Below, piece after piece: positions 27,235 to 35,864 of a stretch of 64,000 nt of DNA (position 1 is the stretch's first letter; every line of letters starts with the position of its first letter). A program made the translations under genes and the position numbers. The notes under the pieces are model-generated. The model was not told the DNA's origin and searched no databases. It was given only the letters and a program-made list of their open reading frames with translations. Source of the stretch: Polaromonas sp. CF318 (lineage in GTDB: Bacteria > Pseudomonadota > Gammaproteobacteria > Burkholderiales > Burkholderiaceae_C); the NCBI RefSeq assembly GCF_000282655.1, contig NZ_AKIV01000047.1:18117-82116 (forward strand). Reading direction: 5' to 3'.

Positions 27235-27263
27235 AAAAAAAGCCACTGGGTCACAGTGGCTTT
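27235..27263. terminator. Bidirectional terminator between rimO and tRNA-Leu
   Basis: Perfect 10-bp stem AAAGCCACTG (27239-27248)/CAGTGGCTTT (27254-27263) with loop GGTCA. On the minus strand it is followed by a long T-run (complement of the A-run at 27235-27241), ideal for ending the tRNA-Leu transcript; on the plus strand it is followed by TTTAAT and serves rimO. Confidence 0.88.
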
Positions 27264-27319
27264 AATCTTGCTTTCTTCCAGAGCTCGTTTCAGAGTCTGG
27301 CAAAGCTGTTTGGTGTATC

Positions 27320-27404
27320 TGGTGCCCGGGAGAGAACTCGAATCTCCACATCTTGCGATACACGGACCTGAACCGTGCGCGTCTACCAATTCCGCCACCC
27401 GGGC
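27320..27404 (-). tRNA. tRNA-Leu(CAG)
   Basis: 85-nt class II tRNA on the minus strand with encoded CCA (27320-27322). Acceptor GCCCGGG pairs with CCCGGGC. The anticodon loop TTCAGGT gives anticodon CAG (27368-27370 complement). A variable arm is present, and T-loop TTCGAGT is seen in the reverse sequence. It reads CUG, the dominant leucine codon in this GC-rich genome. Confidence 0.96.
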
Positions 27405-27520
27405 ACAGCTAGCAGTGTACCATTACTTGAACGTATTCTGAGGCCCCGGCCTGCAAATTTTCCTGAAATATTTCGGCTGCATACTCAAAACCAGCAGCCC
27501 CCAACAAAAAGAGACTTTTT

Positions 27521-29884
27521 ATCAAAACAACTCATTCCCATACGGGCGGATCGTCCGCCCATTCCTCCGGTCTGCTCGCTGAATTCGAGGGCACCGTTTC
27601 CGGCCACCGCGACGGCCATGGTTTCGTATTGCGGGACGACGGCGAGGCCGATATTTACCTGCCGCCCAATGAAATGCGCGCGGTGCTGCACAAGGACCGC
27701 GTCAAGGCGCGCATCGTGCGGCACGACCGCAAAAACCGGCCCGAAGGCCGCGTGACCGAGATCATCGAGCGCTCCTCCAACCCCATCATCGGCCGCCTGT
27801 TGCAGGAAAGCGGCGTCTGGCTGGTCGCGCCCGAAGACAAGCGCTACGGCCAGGACGTGCTGATCCCCAAGGGCGCCACGGGTACGGCCAAGTCCGGCCA
27901 GGTGGTGGTGGTGCAGCTCACCGAGCCGCCGGCGCTGTTCGGCCAGCCCGTGGGCCGCGTCAAGGAAGTGCTGGGCGAGATCGACGACCCCGGTATGGAA
28001 ATCGAAATCGCGGTGCGCAAATACGGCGTGCCGCATGAGTTCAGCGACGAGGCGCTGGCCCTGGCCCGCGCCTTGCCGGACGCCGTGCGGCCGGCCGACA
28101 AAAAGCACCGCATCGACCTGACCGATGTGCCGCTGGTCACCATTGACGGCGAAGATGCCCGCGACTTTGACGATGCTGTGTATTGCGAGCCGGCCAAGGT
28201 CGGCCGCGGCAAGGGCTGGCGCCTGCTGGTGGCGATTGCCGACGTGAGCCACTATGTGGAAACCGGCAGCGCCATCGACATCGACGCCTACGACCGCGCC
28301 ACCAGCGTGTACTTCCCGCGTCGTGTGATCCCCATGCTTCCGGAGAAACTCTCCAACGGCCTGTGCTCGCTCAACCCCAACGTTGAGCGCCTGTGCATGG
28401 TCTGCGACATGCTGGTCAATGCCAAGGGCGAGGTCCATGCCTACCAGTTTTACCCGGCGGTGATGTTCAGCCAGGCGCGCTTCACCTACACCGAAGTCGC
28501 CGCCATCCTGGCCAACACGCGGGGCCCGGAAGCCGCGCAGCGCAAGGCGCTGGTGCCGCACTTGCTGGACCTGCACGACGTTTACCAGGCCTTGCTCAAG
28601 GAGCGCGGCACGCGCGGGGCGGTGGACTTCGAAACCACCGAAACGCAAATCGTCTGCGATGAAGCGGGGCGCATTGAAAAAATCGTGCCCCGTACCCGCA
28701 ACGTGGCCCACCGTCTGATCGAGGAGGCCATGCTGGCCGCCAACGTCTGCTCGGCCGACTTCATCTCGCAGAGCAAGCACGTGGGCCTGTACCGTGTGCA
28801 CGAGGGGCCGACGCCCGAGAAGAAGGAGATGCTGCGCAACTACCTGAAAGCGGCCGGCATCGGCATGACCATCAGCGACGACCCGGAGCCCGGCGAGTTC
28901 CAGCGCATCGCGCTGGCCACCAAGGACAGGCCGGACGCGCAGCAAATCCACTCCATGCTGCTGCGTTCCATGCAGCAGGCCATCTACACGCCCATGAACA
29001 GCGGCCACTTCGGCCTGGCTTACGAGGCTTACACGCACTTCACCAGTCCGATCCGGCGCTACCCCGATTTGCTGGTGCACCGTGTCATCAAGGCGGTGCT
29101 GAACAAGGCCAAATACCAGTTGCCGACCCTGCCCACGCCGGGCGAGGCCGAGGCCAAGCTGTCCAAGCGGCTGGCCTCACGCGTCAAGGAGCCTACGCAG
29201 AAACCCAAAAAAGCCAGCGCCGACGAACTTGCCTGGCAGGCCGCCGGCCTGCATTGCAGTGCCAACGAACGCCGCGCCGACGAAGCCAGCCGCGACGTCG
29301 AAGCCTGGCTCAAGTGCAAGTACATGCGCGAACACCTGGGCGAGGAGTTCGGCGGCGTCGTCACCGCGGCCACCGGTTTCGGCATCTTCGTCACGCTGGA
29401 CGCGATGTATGTCGAGGGCCTCGTGCACATCACCGAGCTGGGCGGCGAATACTTCCGTTTCGATGAAGCCCGCCAGGAACTGCGCGGCGAGCGCACCGGC
29501 ATCCGCTACGCCATTGGCACGCGGGTCAGGGTGCAGGTCAGCCGGGTGGACCTGGACGGCCGCAAGATCGACTTCCGGCTGGTGAACGAAGGCCAGGACC
29601 TGGTCGGCCGCGCCATGAAAGACAAGACCGGCGGCCATGCCACGGAGTTGCCGGCCCAAGAGCGCGGCGCCGCGCGCCATGCCGCGGAACCCCGGACCGG
29701 CAAAGCCGGCAAAAAGACGGCCGGCAAGCACACGGAAACCCGCTCCGGCAGCCGCGGCGGCAGTTCGGGCCGCAGCGCCGGCAGCGAGCGCACGCCCAAG
29801 TCACCCATCCAGGCACTGAAGGCCGCCGTCAAGAAGGCCGCCGGCAGCGCCGGGCGCAAACAGGGCAAGAAGCCCCGCCGCTAG
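27521..29884 (+). CDS. rnr: Ribonuclease R, start codon non-canonical or unresolved
   Basis: Processive 3'-5' exoribonuclease of the RNB family, degrading structured RNA and rRNA. Domains: N-terminal cold-shock domain (GTVSGHRDGHGF onward), second OB fold, catalytic RNB domain with IDGEDARDFDDA (acidic Mg ligands) and HFTSPIRRYPDLLVHR, then S1 domain (EEFGGVVTAATGFGIFV). A Lys/Ala/Gly/Ser-rich basic tail follows, typical of RNase R. Conserved cold-shock residues extend upstream of the first TTG (27629), yet the frame back to a stop at 27464 has no ATG, GTG or TTG. I place the start at ATC 27521, behind a weak AAAGAGA; CTG 27572 and ATT 27470 are alternatives. The family's N-terminal winged-helix domain is absent. 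Confidence 0.9.
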   Translation: MKTTHSHTGGSSAHSSGLLAEFEGTVSGHRDGHGFVLRDDGEADIYLPPNEMRAVLHKDRVKARIVRHDRKNRPEGRVTEIIERSSNPIIGRLLQESGVWLVAPEDKRYGQDVLIPKGATGTAKSGQVVVVQLTEPPALFGQPVGRVKEVLGEIDDPGMEIEIAVRKYGVPHEFSDEALALARALPDAVRPADKKHRIDLTDVPLVTIDGEDARDFDDAVYCEPAKVGRGKGWRLLVAIADVSHYVETGSAIDIDAYDRATSVYFPRRVIPMLPEKLSNGLCSLNPNVERLCMVCDMLVNAKGEVHAYQFYPAVMFSQARFTYTEVAAILANTRGPEAAQRKALVPHLLDLHDVYQALLKERGTRGAVDFETTETQIVCDEAGRIEKIVPRTRNVAHRLIEEAMLAANVCSADFISQSKHVGLYRVHEGPTPEKKEMLRNYLKAAGIGMTISDDPEPGEFQRIALATKDRPDAQQIHSMLLRSMQQAIYTPMNSGHFGLAYEAYTHFTSPIRRYPDLLVHRVIKAVLNKAKYQLPTLPTPGEAEAKLSKRLASRVKEPTQKPKKASADELAWQAAGLHCSANERRADEASRDVEAWLKCKYMREHLGEEFGGVVTAATGFGIFVTLDAMYVEGLVHITELGGEYFRFDEARQELRGERTGIRYAIGTRVRVQVSRVDLDGRKIDFRLVNEGQDLVGRAMKDKTGGHATELPAQERGAARHAAEPRTGKAGKKTAGKHTETRSGSRGGSSGRSAGSERTPKSPIQALKAAVKKAAGSAGRKQGKKPRR

Positions 29885-29945
29885 GAACCCAGGAAAGAGC
29901 CATGGACTGTTTTCTTCATCTTTTCTCTCCCGGGGCGCGCCGCGC

Positions 29946-30503
29946 ATGCTGATCCGCATCCTGTCGTTTCTACTTGAAACCATTTTCTTCCTGCTGATTG
30001 CCGCAGCGCTGCTGCGCGCCTGGATGAACTGGGTCCGGGTCAACATGAGCGCCCAGCCGGGCAGCTTTGTCATGGCCCTGACCGACTGGCTGGTCAAGCC
30101 GCTGCGCCGGGCATTGCCCAGGTCGCTGGCGCAGTCGCGGGTGGACTGGGCCAGTGTGATCGCCGCCGCCGTGCTGGCGCTGGCCTATGCCTTGTTGTGG
30201 GCCCTGCTGTTTGGCCTGCTGCTGGGCGCGCTCCAATTGGCGCCCCTGGTCATGCTGACGCTGCTGTCCTTCGCGCTGAAGATGCTGGTGCGTGTGGCGC
30301 TGCAAACCCTGTTCGTCCTGGTGCTGGGTTTTGCCATCCTTTCCTGGATACAGCCCGGCTCGCCGGCCTACGTTTTGCTGGGCCGCCTGACCGAGCCGGT
30401 GCTGGCGCCGCTGCGCCGGGTGATCCCTGCCATAGGTGGGGTCGACATCTCGGCGCTGGTGCTGATCGTGCTGCTGCAGATCGCCTTGATGGTCCTGGTC
30501 TAG
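29946..30503 (+). CDS. yggT: YggT family membrane protein
   Basis: A 185-residue inner-membrane protein made of two YggT repeats, each a pair of hydrophobic helices with a conserved loop. First repeat: LIRILSFLLETIFFLLIAAALLRAWMNW and LTDWLVKPLRRALP. Second: VLVLGFAILSWIQPGSPAY and LTEPVLAPLRRVIPAIGGVDIS. Relatives are linked to osmotic shock tolerance, K+ uptake or protein secretion; exact role unknown. It follows rnr by 61 bp and is convergent with the NAD(P)HX repair gene. Confidence 0.9.
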   Translation: MLIRILSFLLETIFFLLIAAALLRAWMNWVRVNMSAQPGSFVMALTDWLVKPLRRALPRSLAQSRVDWASVIAAAVLALAYALLWALLFGLLLGALQLAPLVMLTLLSFALKMLVRVALQTLFVLVLGFAILSWIQPGSPAYVLLGRLTEPVLAPLRRVIPAIGGVDISALVLIVLLQIALMVLV

Positions 30504-30515
30504 TGGTCTAGCGAT

Positions 30516-32009
30516 CTAGGCGTTGGCCAGCGCCGACGCCGTCAGCACCTGCCCGTCGGTGGGCCATTCGTCGGCGAGATGCCCGTGCTCAAACACGGCA
30601 CCGCACGCCGCTTCAAAAGCCTCCAATCCTCCGGCCATGCGGGCCCCCAGCATGCCGGCCAGCACGTCGCCCGTGCCCGCCGTGGCCAGCAGGGCATTGC
30701 CGCTGCTGTTGATGGCGCTGGACTGTCCAGGCGCGGCGATGACAGTTCCCGAACCCTTGAGCACCACGACGCACTGAAAGCGTTCTGCCAACTGGCGGGC
30801 GTAAACCAGTCGGTCGGCCTGCACCTCTTTGGCGCGGGTCCCGGCCAGCCGGGCGGCTTCGAGCGGATGGGGCGTGAGCACCGTCGCGTAGCCGCGATGG
30901 CTTCGGGCCGCGAGCTGGGTCTGCAGCTGTGTGTCCCCGGCGATGGCATTGAGCGCGTCCGCGTCCAGCACCAGCCGGGGCGCCGCCGATAGCACCTTGG
31001 GCAGCACGGCGCGCACGGCATCACCGCCGCCGCAGCCGCACACCACCACCTGCCGTGCCAGATCCAGGGCTTCAGGTGCGCGGAACATCAATTCGGGCTG
31101 TTGGGGGTCCGTGCCGAGCACCGGGCTGCCGAGCAGCGCCACATACACCCGGCCCGCGCCCGCATGCAGCGCGGTCCGTGCGGCCAGCAGCGCGGCGCCC
31201 GCCATATGGCTGCGGCTGGTGGATTCCCCGCCCAGTATCGCTACGTCGCCAAAGCTGCCCTTGTGGCTGGCATGCGGATTGGCATGCCTGGGCACGCGCG
31301 AAGCCCGGTCGGCGCCCAGCAGCCAGGCATCGGGCGCTGGCGCGCCGGCGGTTGCCGTGCCAAGGTCGTCAAACCACACCTGGCCCGCGCAGTCGCGGCC
31401 GCTCGCGGTGAAGAGGCCCGGTTTCAGGGTTAGGAGGCTGAGGGTAAAAACCTCCGGGGCTGCGGCAAACCCAGTGGTGAAGGCGCCGGTGTCGGCGTCC
31501 AGGCCGGTCGGCATGTCCACTGCGAGCCGCGGCGCGGCGCTGGCCTGCATGCGCGCCAGCCACTCCAGCATCAGGGCCGTGCCCGGCCGGGCCGGGTCCA
31601 GCGTGCCGCCTATGCCCAGTAGCGCGTCTATGCAGAAATCGAAGTCCTCGGGTGGCTGCGCGGCCATGGGCACGCCGGCGGCCAAAGCCCGTTCGCGCGA
31701 GGCTTGGGCGTCGGGCGGCTGGCCGGTTTTTCCGGGCGGCAGGCCGGTCCAGGTCAGGGTCACGTTTTTGCCCCAGCGGTGCAGGTGCATGGCGGCCTCG
31801 AAGCCGTCGCCGCCGTTGTTGCCGGGGCCACAGGCGATCCAGATGCGCCGCGCGTGCGGCGCCAGGGCCAGCGCCAGGCGTGCGACCGCCAGGCCGGCCC
31901 GCTGCATCAGCGTGTGCGGCGGCAAGCCGGCGGCGGCGAGGCGTTCAAGTTCGCGGGTGGCCGCCACGCCGTGAAGCGGCTCGCTATGGGCGCTGGAAAT
32001 TTTTCGCAT
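30516..32009 (-). CDS. nnr: Bifunctional NAD(P)H-hydrate epimerase / ADP-dependent NAD(P)H-hydrate dehydratase
   Basis: Metabolite-repair enzyme (497 aa) that restores damaged NADHX/NADPHX. The N-terminal YjeF_N epimerase (about 1-215) has CGPGNNGGDGFEAAMHL and DMPTGLDADTG. The C-terminal ribokinase-like dehydratase (about 240-497) has HKGSFGDVAILGG, LDADALN, LTPHPLEAARL and TAGTGDVLAGMLG, which bind ADP and the hydrate. The two-domain fusion is the normal bacterial form. Cytoplasmic. Located 12 bp from the convergent yggT stop, with dadA upstream on the same strand behind a strong terminator. Confidence 0.95.
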   Translation of the reverse strand: MRKISSAHSEPLHGVAATRELERLAAAGLPPHTLMQRAGLAVARLALALAPHARRIWIACGPGNNGGDGFEAAMHLHRWGKNVTLTWTGLPPGKTGQPPDAQASRERALAAGVPMAAQPPEDFDFCIDALLGIGGTLDPARPGTALMLEWLARMQASAAPRLAVDMPTGLDADTGAFTTGFAAAPEVFTLSLLTLKPGLFTASGRDCAGQVWFDDLGTATAGAPAPDAWLLGADRASRVPRHANPHASHKGSFGDVAILGGESTSRSHMAGAALLAARTALHAGAGRVYVALLGSPVLGTDPQQPELMFRAPEALDLARQVVVCGCGGGDAVRAVLPKVLSAAPRLVLDADALNAIAGDTQLQTQLAARSHRGYATVLTPHPLEAARLAGTRAKEVQADRLVYARQLAERFQCVVVLKGSGTVIAAPGQSSAINSSGNALLATAGTGDVLAGMLGARMAGGLEAFEAACGAVFEHGHLADEWPTDGQVLTASALANA

Positions 32010-32033
32010 GGCCCGATTGTGCGGCCGCGGGCG

Positions 32034-32059
32034 AAAAAAAGCCCGGCGGACCGGGCTTT
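32034..32059 (-). terminator. Intrinsic terminator of dadA
   Basis: AAAGCCCGG (32038-32046)/CCGGGCTTT (32051-32059), a perfect 9-bp stem with a 4-base loop. Read on the minus strand it is followed by seven Ts (32040-32034). It sits 23 bp past the dadA stop. Confidence 0.88.
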
Positions 32060-32081
32060 GGGAAGTCGCAAAGGACCGGGC

Positions 32082-33341
32082 TCAAGCCAGGCGTGCGACG
32101 CCCAGGCCTTCCATGTCGATGTCGGTGTTTTTGCCGGCCATGAGATCGGCCAGCGCCCGCGCGCTGCCGCAGCTGAGCGCCCAGCCGCTGGAGCCATGGC
32201 CCAGGTTGAGCCAGAGCCCGGGGATGCCGCTGTCGCCGATGATGGGCGGCCCGTCGGGCAGCATAGGCCTGGCGCCTTTCCATTCCTGCACGCTGGAGCC
32301 GGTGTTGGAGAGCTGGGCCGCGCCGGGAAACCAGTCGTGCAGAACCTTGTAAAGGGTTTGCAGCGAGGCGGCGCGCTTGTTGTCCAGTGAGCCGCCGATT
32401 TCGGCGCTGCCGGCCACGCGCACGCGGTTGCCCATGCGCGAAATCGCGACCTTGTAGCGTTCATCCATGAGCGCGCTGCGCGGCGCGTTCAGGGGTTCGC
32501 GAATCGGCGCGCTGATGGAGTAGCCGTAGACCGCGGCCATCGGGATCTTCAGGCCCAACGGCCGCAAGAGCTGCACCGAGGTCAGACCCGCGCACATGAC
32601 CACCCGGTCGAAGCCGCGCGGCGTGCTTTCACCGGCGATGACCAGGCTGGCGGGCTGCGCCTGCTCCAGCCGCGCGACCGTGGTGTTGAATTCAAAATTC
32701 ACGCCCAGGCGCTGGGCCTCGTTTTTCAACAGCAGCGCGAACTGCCGGCAGTTGGCCACCTCGTCGTTGGGCAGGTGCACGGCACCCAGGAAGGGCGTGT
32801 CGGGGTTCAGCGCCGGCTCGATCTTGAGGACTTCCTCGGGGCTGATTTCCTTGAAGGTTACGCCCGCGTCGCGCAGCACCGCCAGGCCGGGCTGCACCAG
32901 CTTGCTGTCTTTTTCGGAACGCAGCAACACCATGTAGCCGGGGCTGCCGTCGTATTCGAGCTGCAGCTCGGCCGTCAGGTGGTGCAGCCTTTCGCGGCTG
33001 TAAAAAGCCAGCCGCTGCATACGCGCGCGGTTGGCCAGGTAGGTGTCCAGCTTGCAGGCGCGAAACCACTGCCACATCCATGCGAGTTCGCCGGCCGACA
33101 GCGGCAAGCCGAGCTTGACCGGGGCGTGGCGGCTGAACAGGTGGCTGAGGACCTTGCGCGGCATGCCGGGCGCGGCCCAGGGTGTGACGTAGCCGGGAGC
33201 GACCAGGCCGGCGTTGGCAAAGCTGGTTTCCTCGGCCGCCGCGCCGCGGCGTTCGAACACCGTGACCTCGTGGCCGTCCAGTGCCAGTTCGTAGGCGGTG
33301 GTGATGCCGATGATGCCGGCGCCAATGACGGCGATCCTCAT
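32082..33341 (-). CDS. dadA: D-amino acid dehydrogenase, small subunit
   Basis: FAD enzyme (419 aa) oxidising D-amino acids to 2-oxo acids and passing electrons to the respiratory chain at the inner membrane. N-terminal FAD motif VIGAGIIGITTAYEL (about 4-18) and FERR. The DadA-specific ETSFANAGLVAPGYVTPWAAPGMP block follows, and the C-terminus has GLWLNLGHGSSGWALSCGSA. Length is normal for DadA. No alanine racemase (dadX) follows, unlike in Pseudomonas. An amidase gene lies 122 bp upstream on the same strand. Confidence 0.95.
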   Translation of the reverse strand: MRIAVIGAGIIGITTAYELALDGHEVTVFERRGAAAEETSFANAGLVAPGYVTPWAAPGMPRKVLSHLFSRHAPVKLGLPLSAGELAWMWQWFRACKLDTYLANRARMQRLAFYSRERLHHLTAELQLEYDGSPGYMVLLRSEKDSKLVQPGLAVLRDAGVTFKEISPEEVLKIEPALNPDTPFLGAVHLPNDEVANCRQFALLLKNEAQRLGVNFEFNTTVARLEQAQPASLVIAGESTPRGFDRVVMCAGLTSVQLLRPLGLKIPMAAVYGYSISAPIREPLNAPRSALMDERYKVAISRMGNRVRVAGSAEIGGSLDNKRAASLQTLYKVLHDWFPGAAQLSNTGSSVQEWKGARPMLPDGPPIIGDSGIPGLWLNLGHGSSGWALSCGSARALADLMAGKNTDIDMEGLGVARLA

Positions 33342-33463
33342 GCGAAAACTCCGCGGCGGCGTGGCGTGGATGCGGGGCGTTTGGGACGGGAAATTTTGTG
33401 GTGCATTGTTTTTTTTATGGATGAGCAGGCCGCGAGCCCGGTGGGAAGAGGGGTTTGCGGCGG

Positions 33464-34816
33464 TTATTGTTGTAGCGACTGTGCCAGAGCGGCTTCCACT
33501 TGCAGGGCCAGGTCCAGCATCGTGTCGTCATGCAGGGCCGCGTGCCACAACATCAGGCCCACGGGCAACTGGCCGGGCGCGTGGCAGGGTAGGGAAATCG
33601 CGCAACCGTCGAGCATGTTAACCACCGAGGTGTTGCGCAGCAAAAGGCCGTTGACCCTGAAAAACTCGGTGTCGTCATTGAGCAAACCGGCGATGGGCGG
33701 CGCGACCAGGGGCACGGTGGGCGACAGCACGGCGTCAAAGCCGTCCAGGCGCGCTTCCATGCGGGCTATCCAGTCCTTGCGCGCCGCCAGCAGGTCGATG
33801 TAGTCGGCCGCGCTCATGCCGGCGCCGCGCAGTATGCGCAGCGCGACACGCGGGTCGTAGCCGGCCTGGCGCTCGGCGATCAGCTTGCGGTGCCAGGCGT
33901 AGCTTTCGGCCGCCGACAGGCCGCCGGTGGCGTTGATGGCCGTCAGCTCGGTGATTTCCCCGAGCGGGATCTCCACGATCTTCGCGCCGGCCTCGCGCAA
34001 GACCTGCAGGCTGCGTTCAAAGGCCTGGGCCACCGTGCGGCTCAAGGCGTCCTGCATCAGCGTGCCGGCCACGGCCAGGCGGTATCCGGACAGGGGTTTG
34101 CCGGTCAGCTCGACCCGGCGTGCCGCCAGTACCTCGTGCACGGTGACGGCATCGCGCACCGAGCGCGTCAGGGCGCTCACGGTGTCCAGGCTGGTCGACA
34201 GCGGCAGGGCGCCTGCGGTCGGCACCAGGCGCGCCGTGCTTTTGAAGCCGACGATGCCGCACAGTGCCGCGGGAATGCGGATGGAGCCGCCCGTGTCCGA
34301 GCCCAGGCCCACCAAGGCCGCGCCTGTGGCCACCGACACCGCCGCACCTGAGGACGAACCGCCCGGGATACGCGCCGTGGCCGGGTCGGCCGGGTTGGCG
34401 GGTGTTCCGTAATGCGGGTTGATGCCTACCCCCGAAAAGGCGAATTCGACCATATTGGTGCGGCCCACCAGCGCCGCGCCGGCGGCCCTGAGCCTGGCCA
34501 CCGCGGGGCAGTCGGCCTGGGCCGGGGCGGCCTGCGCCAGCACTTTGGAGCCGGCGGCGGTGACCTGGCCGGCTACGTCGAACAAATCCTTGACGGATAC
34601 CGGAATCCCGGCAAGTGCCAGCCCGATATCACCGGACGGGGCGTTTTTCAGCGTTTCAGCCGGGTTTGCCGGCGAACCTGGCATGAAAACATGGCGGCAG
34701 GCCTCGCTTTGCGCGGCCAGGGCGGCTTGCGCCAGGATGTCCGGGGCTTGCACATGGCCCGCCTGGAGTGCCTGGCGGACGGCATGGAGGTCGCCGGAAA
34801 AGGGGGGCTGACTCAT
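33464..34816 (-). CDS. Amidase (amidase-signature family)
   Basis: A 450-residue amidase-signature hydrolase. The Ser-cisSer-Lys triad is K76 in VSVKD, S154 in GGSSSG (152-157) and S178 in GSDTGGSIR, with the usual 24-residue Ser-Ser spacing. It resembles the GatA/AtzF branch in outline, but no gatB or gatC is adjacent and the C-terminal half differs, so it is more likely a catabolic amidase than part of the tRNA amidotransferase. Substrate unknown. Neighbouring dadA could process amino acids released from amides, but this is only suggestive. Confidence 0.88.
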   Translation of the reverse strand: MSQPPFSGDLHAVRQALQAGHVQAPDILAQAALAAQSEACRHVFMPGSPANPAETLKNAPSGDIGLALAGIPVSVKDLFDVAGQVTAAGSKVLAQAAPAQADCPAVARLRAAGAALVGRTNMVEFAFSGVGINPHYGTPANPADPATARIPGGSSSGAAVSVATGAALVGLGSDTGGSIRIPAALCGIVGFKSTARLVPTAGALPLSTSLDTVSALTRSVRDAVTVHEVLAARRVELTGKPLSGYRLAVAGTLMQDALSRTVAQAFERSLQVLREAGAKIVEIPLGEITELTAINATGGLSAAESYAWHRKLIAERQAGYDPRVALRILRGAGMSAADYIDLLAARKDWIARMEARLDGFDAVLSPTVPLVAPPIAGLLNDDTEFFRVNGLLLRNTSVVNMLDGCAISLPCHAPGQLPVGLMLWHAALHDDTMLDLALQVEAALAQSLQQ

Positions 34817-34856
34817 GGGGTGGGAGGGGGCTCAGGAGAGGAGGGCGGGAGGATGT

Positions 34857-34985
34857 TATACTCGACAGGCTTTGCAAATGACGATTTTGTTGTTTGCAAT
34901 GCAAATCGCAAATCAGCCACCCAAGGTGTTGTCCCGACAAGGGCGATAAGCGCTGATTTTAGACACAACCTTTTGGAGTATTTTT
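34857..34985 (+). promoter_or_regulatory. rpsB promoter -10 and structured leader
   Basis: TATACT at 34857-34862 is a good -10 box with a weak -35. The leader that follows is AT-rich and self-complementary: CGATTT (34882-34887) with AAATCG (34903-34908), TTTG (34871-34874) with CAAA (34909-34912), and a competing TTTGC-AAT-GCAAA (34893-34905). The ribosome-binding site GGAG is at 34975-34978. In E. coli, S2 represses rpsB-tsf through the leader; this structure is a candidate for the same. Confidence 0.45.
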
Positions 34986-35738
34986 ATGTCGACCACTATG
35001 CGCGAAATGCTGGAAGCAGGCGTTCATTTCGGACACCAGACCCGCTTCTGGGACCCCAAGATGGCCCCTTACATCTTCGGCCATCGCAACCGTATTCACA
35101 TCATCAACCTGGAAAAATCGCTGCCGATGTACCAGGAGGCGATGAAGTTCGCCAAGCAGCTGTCCGCCAACCGCGGCACCATCCTGATGGTGGGCACCAA
35201 GCGCCAGGCCCGCGAAATCGTCGCCACGGAGGCCAAGCGCGCCGGCGTTCCCTACGTTGACCAGCGCTGGCTGGGCGGCATGCTGACCAACTTCAAGACG
35301 GTCAAGACCTCGATCAAGCGCCTGAAAGAGATGAAGGCCCAGCAGGAAGCCGGCCTCGACTCCATCAGCAAAAAAGAACAGCTGACCTTCAAGCGCGAGA
35401 TCGAAAAGCTTGAGAAGGACATCGGCGGCATCCAGGACATGAACGCCCTGCCGGACGCCATCTTCGTGATCGACGTGGGCTTCCACAAAATCGCGATCCT
35501 GGAAGCCAAGAAGCTCGGCATCCCCCTGATCGGCGTGGTTGACTCCAACCACTCGCCCATCGGCATCGATTACGTGATCCCCGGCAACGATGACTCCTCC
35601 AAGGCCGTGGCGCTGTATGCACGTGGCATCGCCGACGCGATCCTGGAAGGCCGCGCCAACGCCGTGAACGACGTTGTCAAGGCAGTTTCCGCCGAGAGCT
35701 CGGATGAGTTCGTGGAAGTGGACAACGCAGCCGCCTGA
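34986..35738 (+). CDS. rpsB: 30S ribosomal protein S2
   Basis: Ribosomal protein S2 (250 aa) of the small subunit, needed with S1 for mRNA binding. The start [20 protein letters not shown] is the conserved S2 N-terminus, with WNPKM-like [20 protein letters not shown] and the [13 protein letters not shown] block. Preceded by GGAG seven bases before ATG. First gene of the rightward block. A strong hairpin with T-run separates it from tsf, which may lower tsf expression relative to rpsB. Confidence 0.98.
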   Translation: MSTTMREMLEAGVHFGHQTRFWDPKMAPYIFGHRNRIHIINLEKSLPMYQEAMKFAKQLSANRGTILMVGTKRQAREIVATEAKRAGVPYVDQRWLGGMLTNFKTVKTSIKRLKEMKAQQEAGLDSISKKEQLTFKREIEKLEKDIGGIQDMNALPDAIFVIDVGFHKIAILEAKKLGIPLIGVVDSNHSPIGIDYVIPGNDDSSKAVALYARGIADAILEGRANAVNDVVKAVSAESSDEFVEVDNAAA

Positions 35739-35764
35739 TAGTTTTCGGCGCTGCGCCAGACGCG

Positions 35765-35791
35765 AAAAAGGGGCTCGCGTAGCCCCTTTTT
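35765..35791 (+). terminator. Terminator/attenuator between rpsB and tsf
   Basis: Perfect 11-bp stem AAAAAGGGGCT (35765-35775)/AGCCCCTTTTT (35781-35791), loop CGCGT, ending in T5. It lies 27 bp past the rpsB stop. tsf and the genes behind it must be reached by read-through or by another promoter. Confidence 0.85.
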
Positions 35792-35864
35792 CACAACTCA
35801 AGCATCAAGAAGGGGCGGGCCCTGTCGGCCCACCTCTGTGAACACGACAAAACGGAGAATCAAA

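Noticed and set aside
24838..27404. tRNA genes as possible integration sites of a genomic island
   Set aside because: No integrase, no duplicated tRNA 3' end and no change in gene character between tRNA-Val and tRNA-Leu; phaR and rimO are core genes.
33464..34816. Amidase as GatA of the tRNA-dependent amidotransferase
   Set aside because: No gatB or gatC adjacent and the C-terminal half lacks GatA-like motifs that I recognise; amidase-signature residues are shared by many catabolic amidases.
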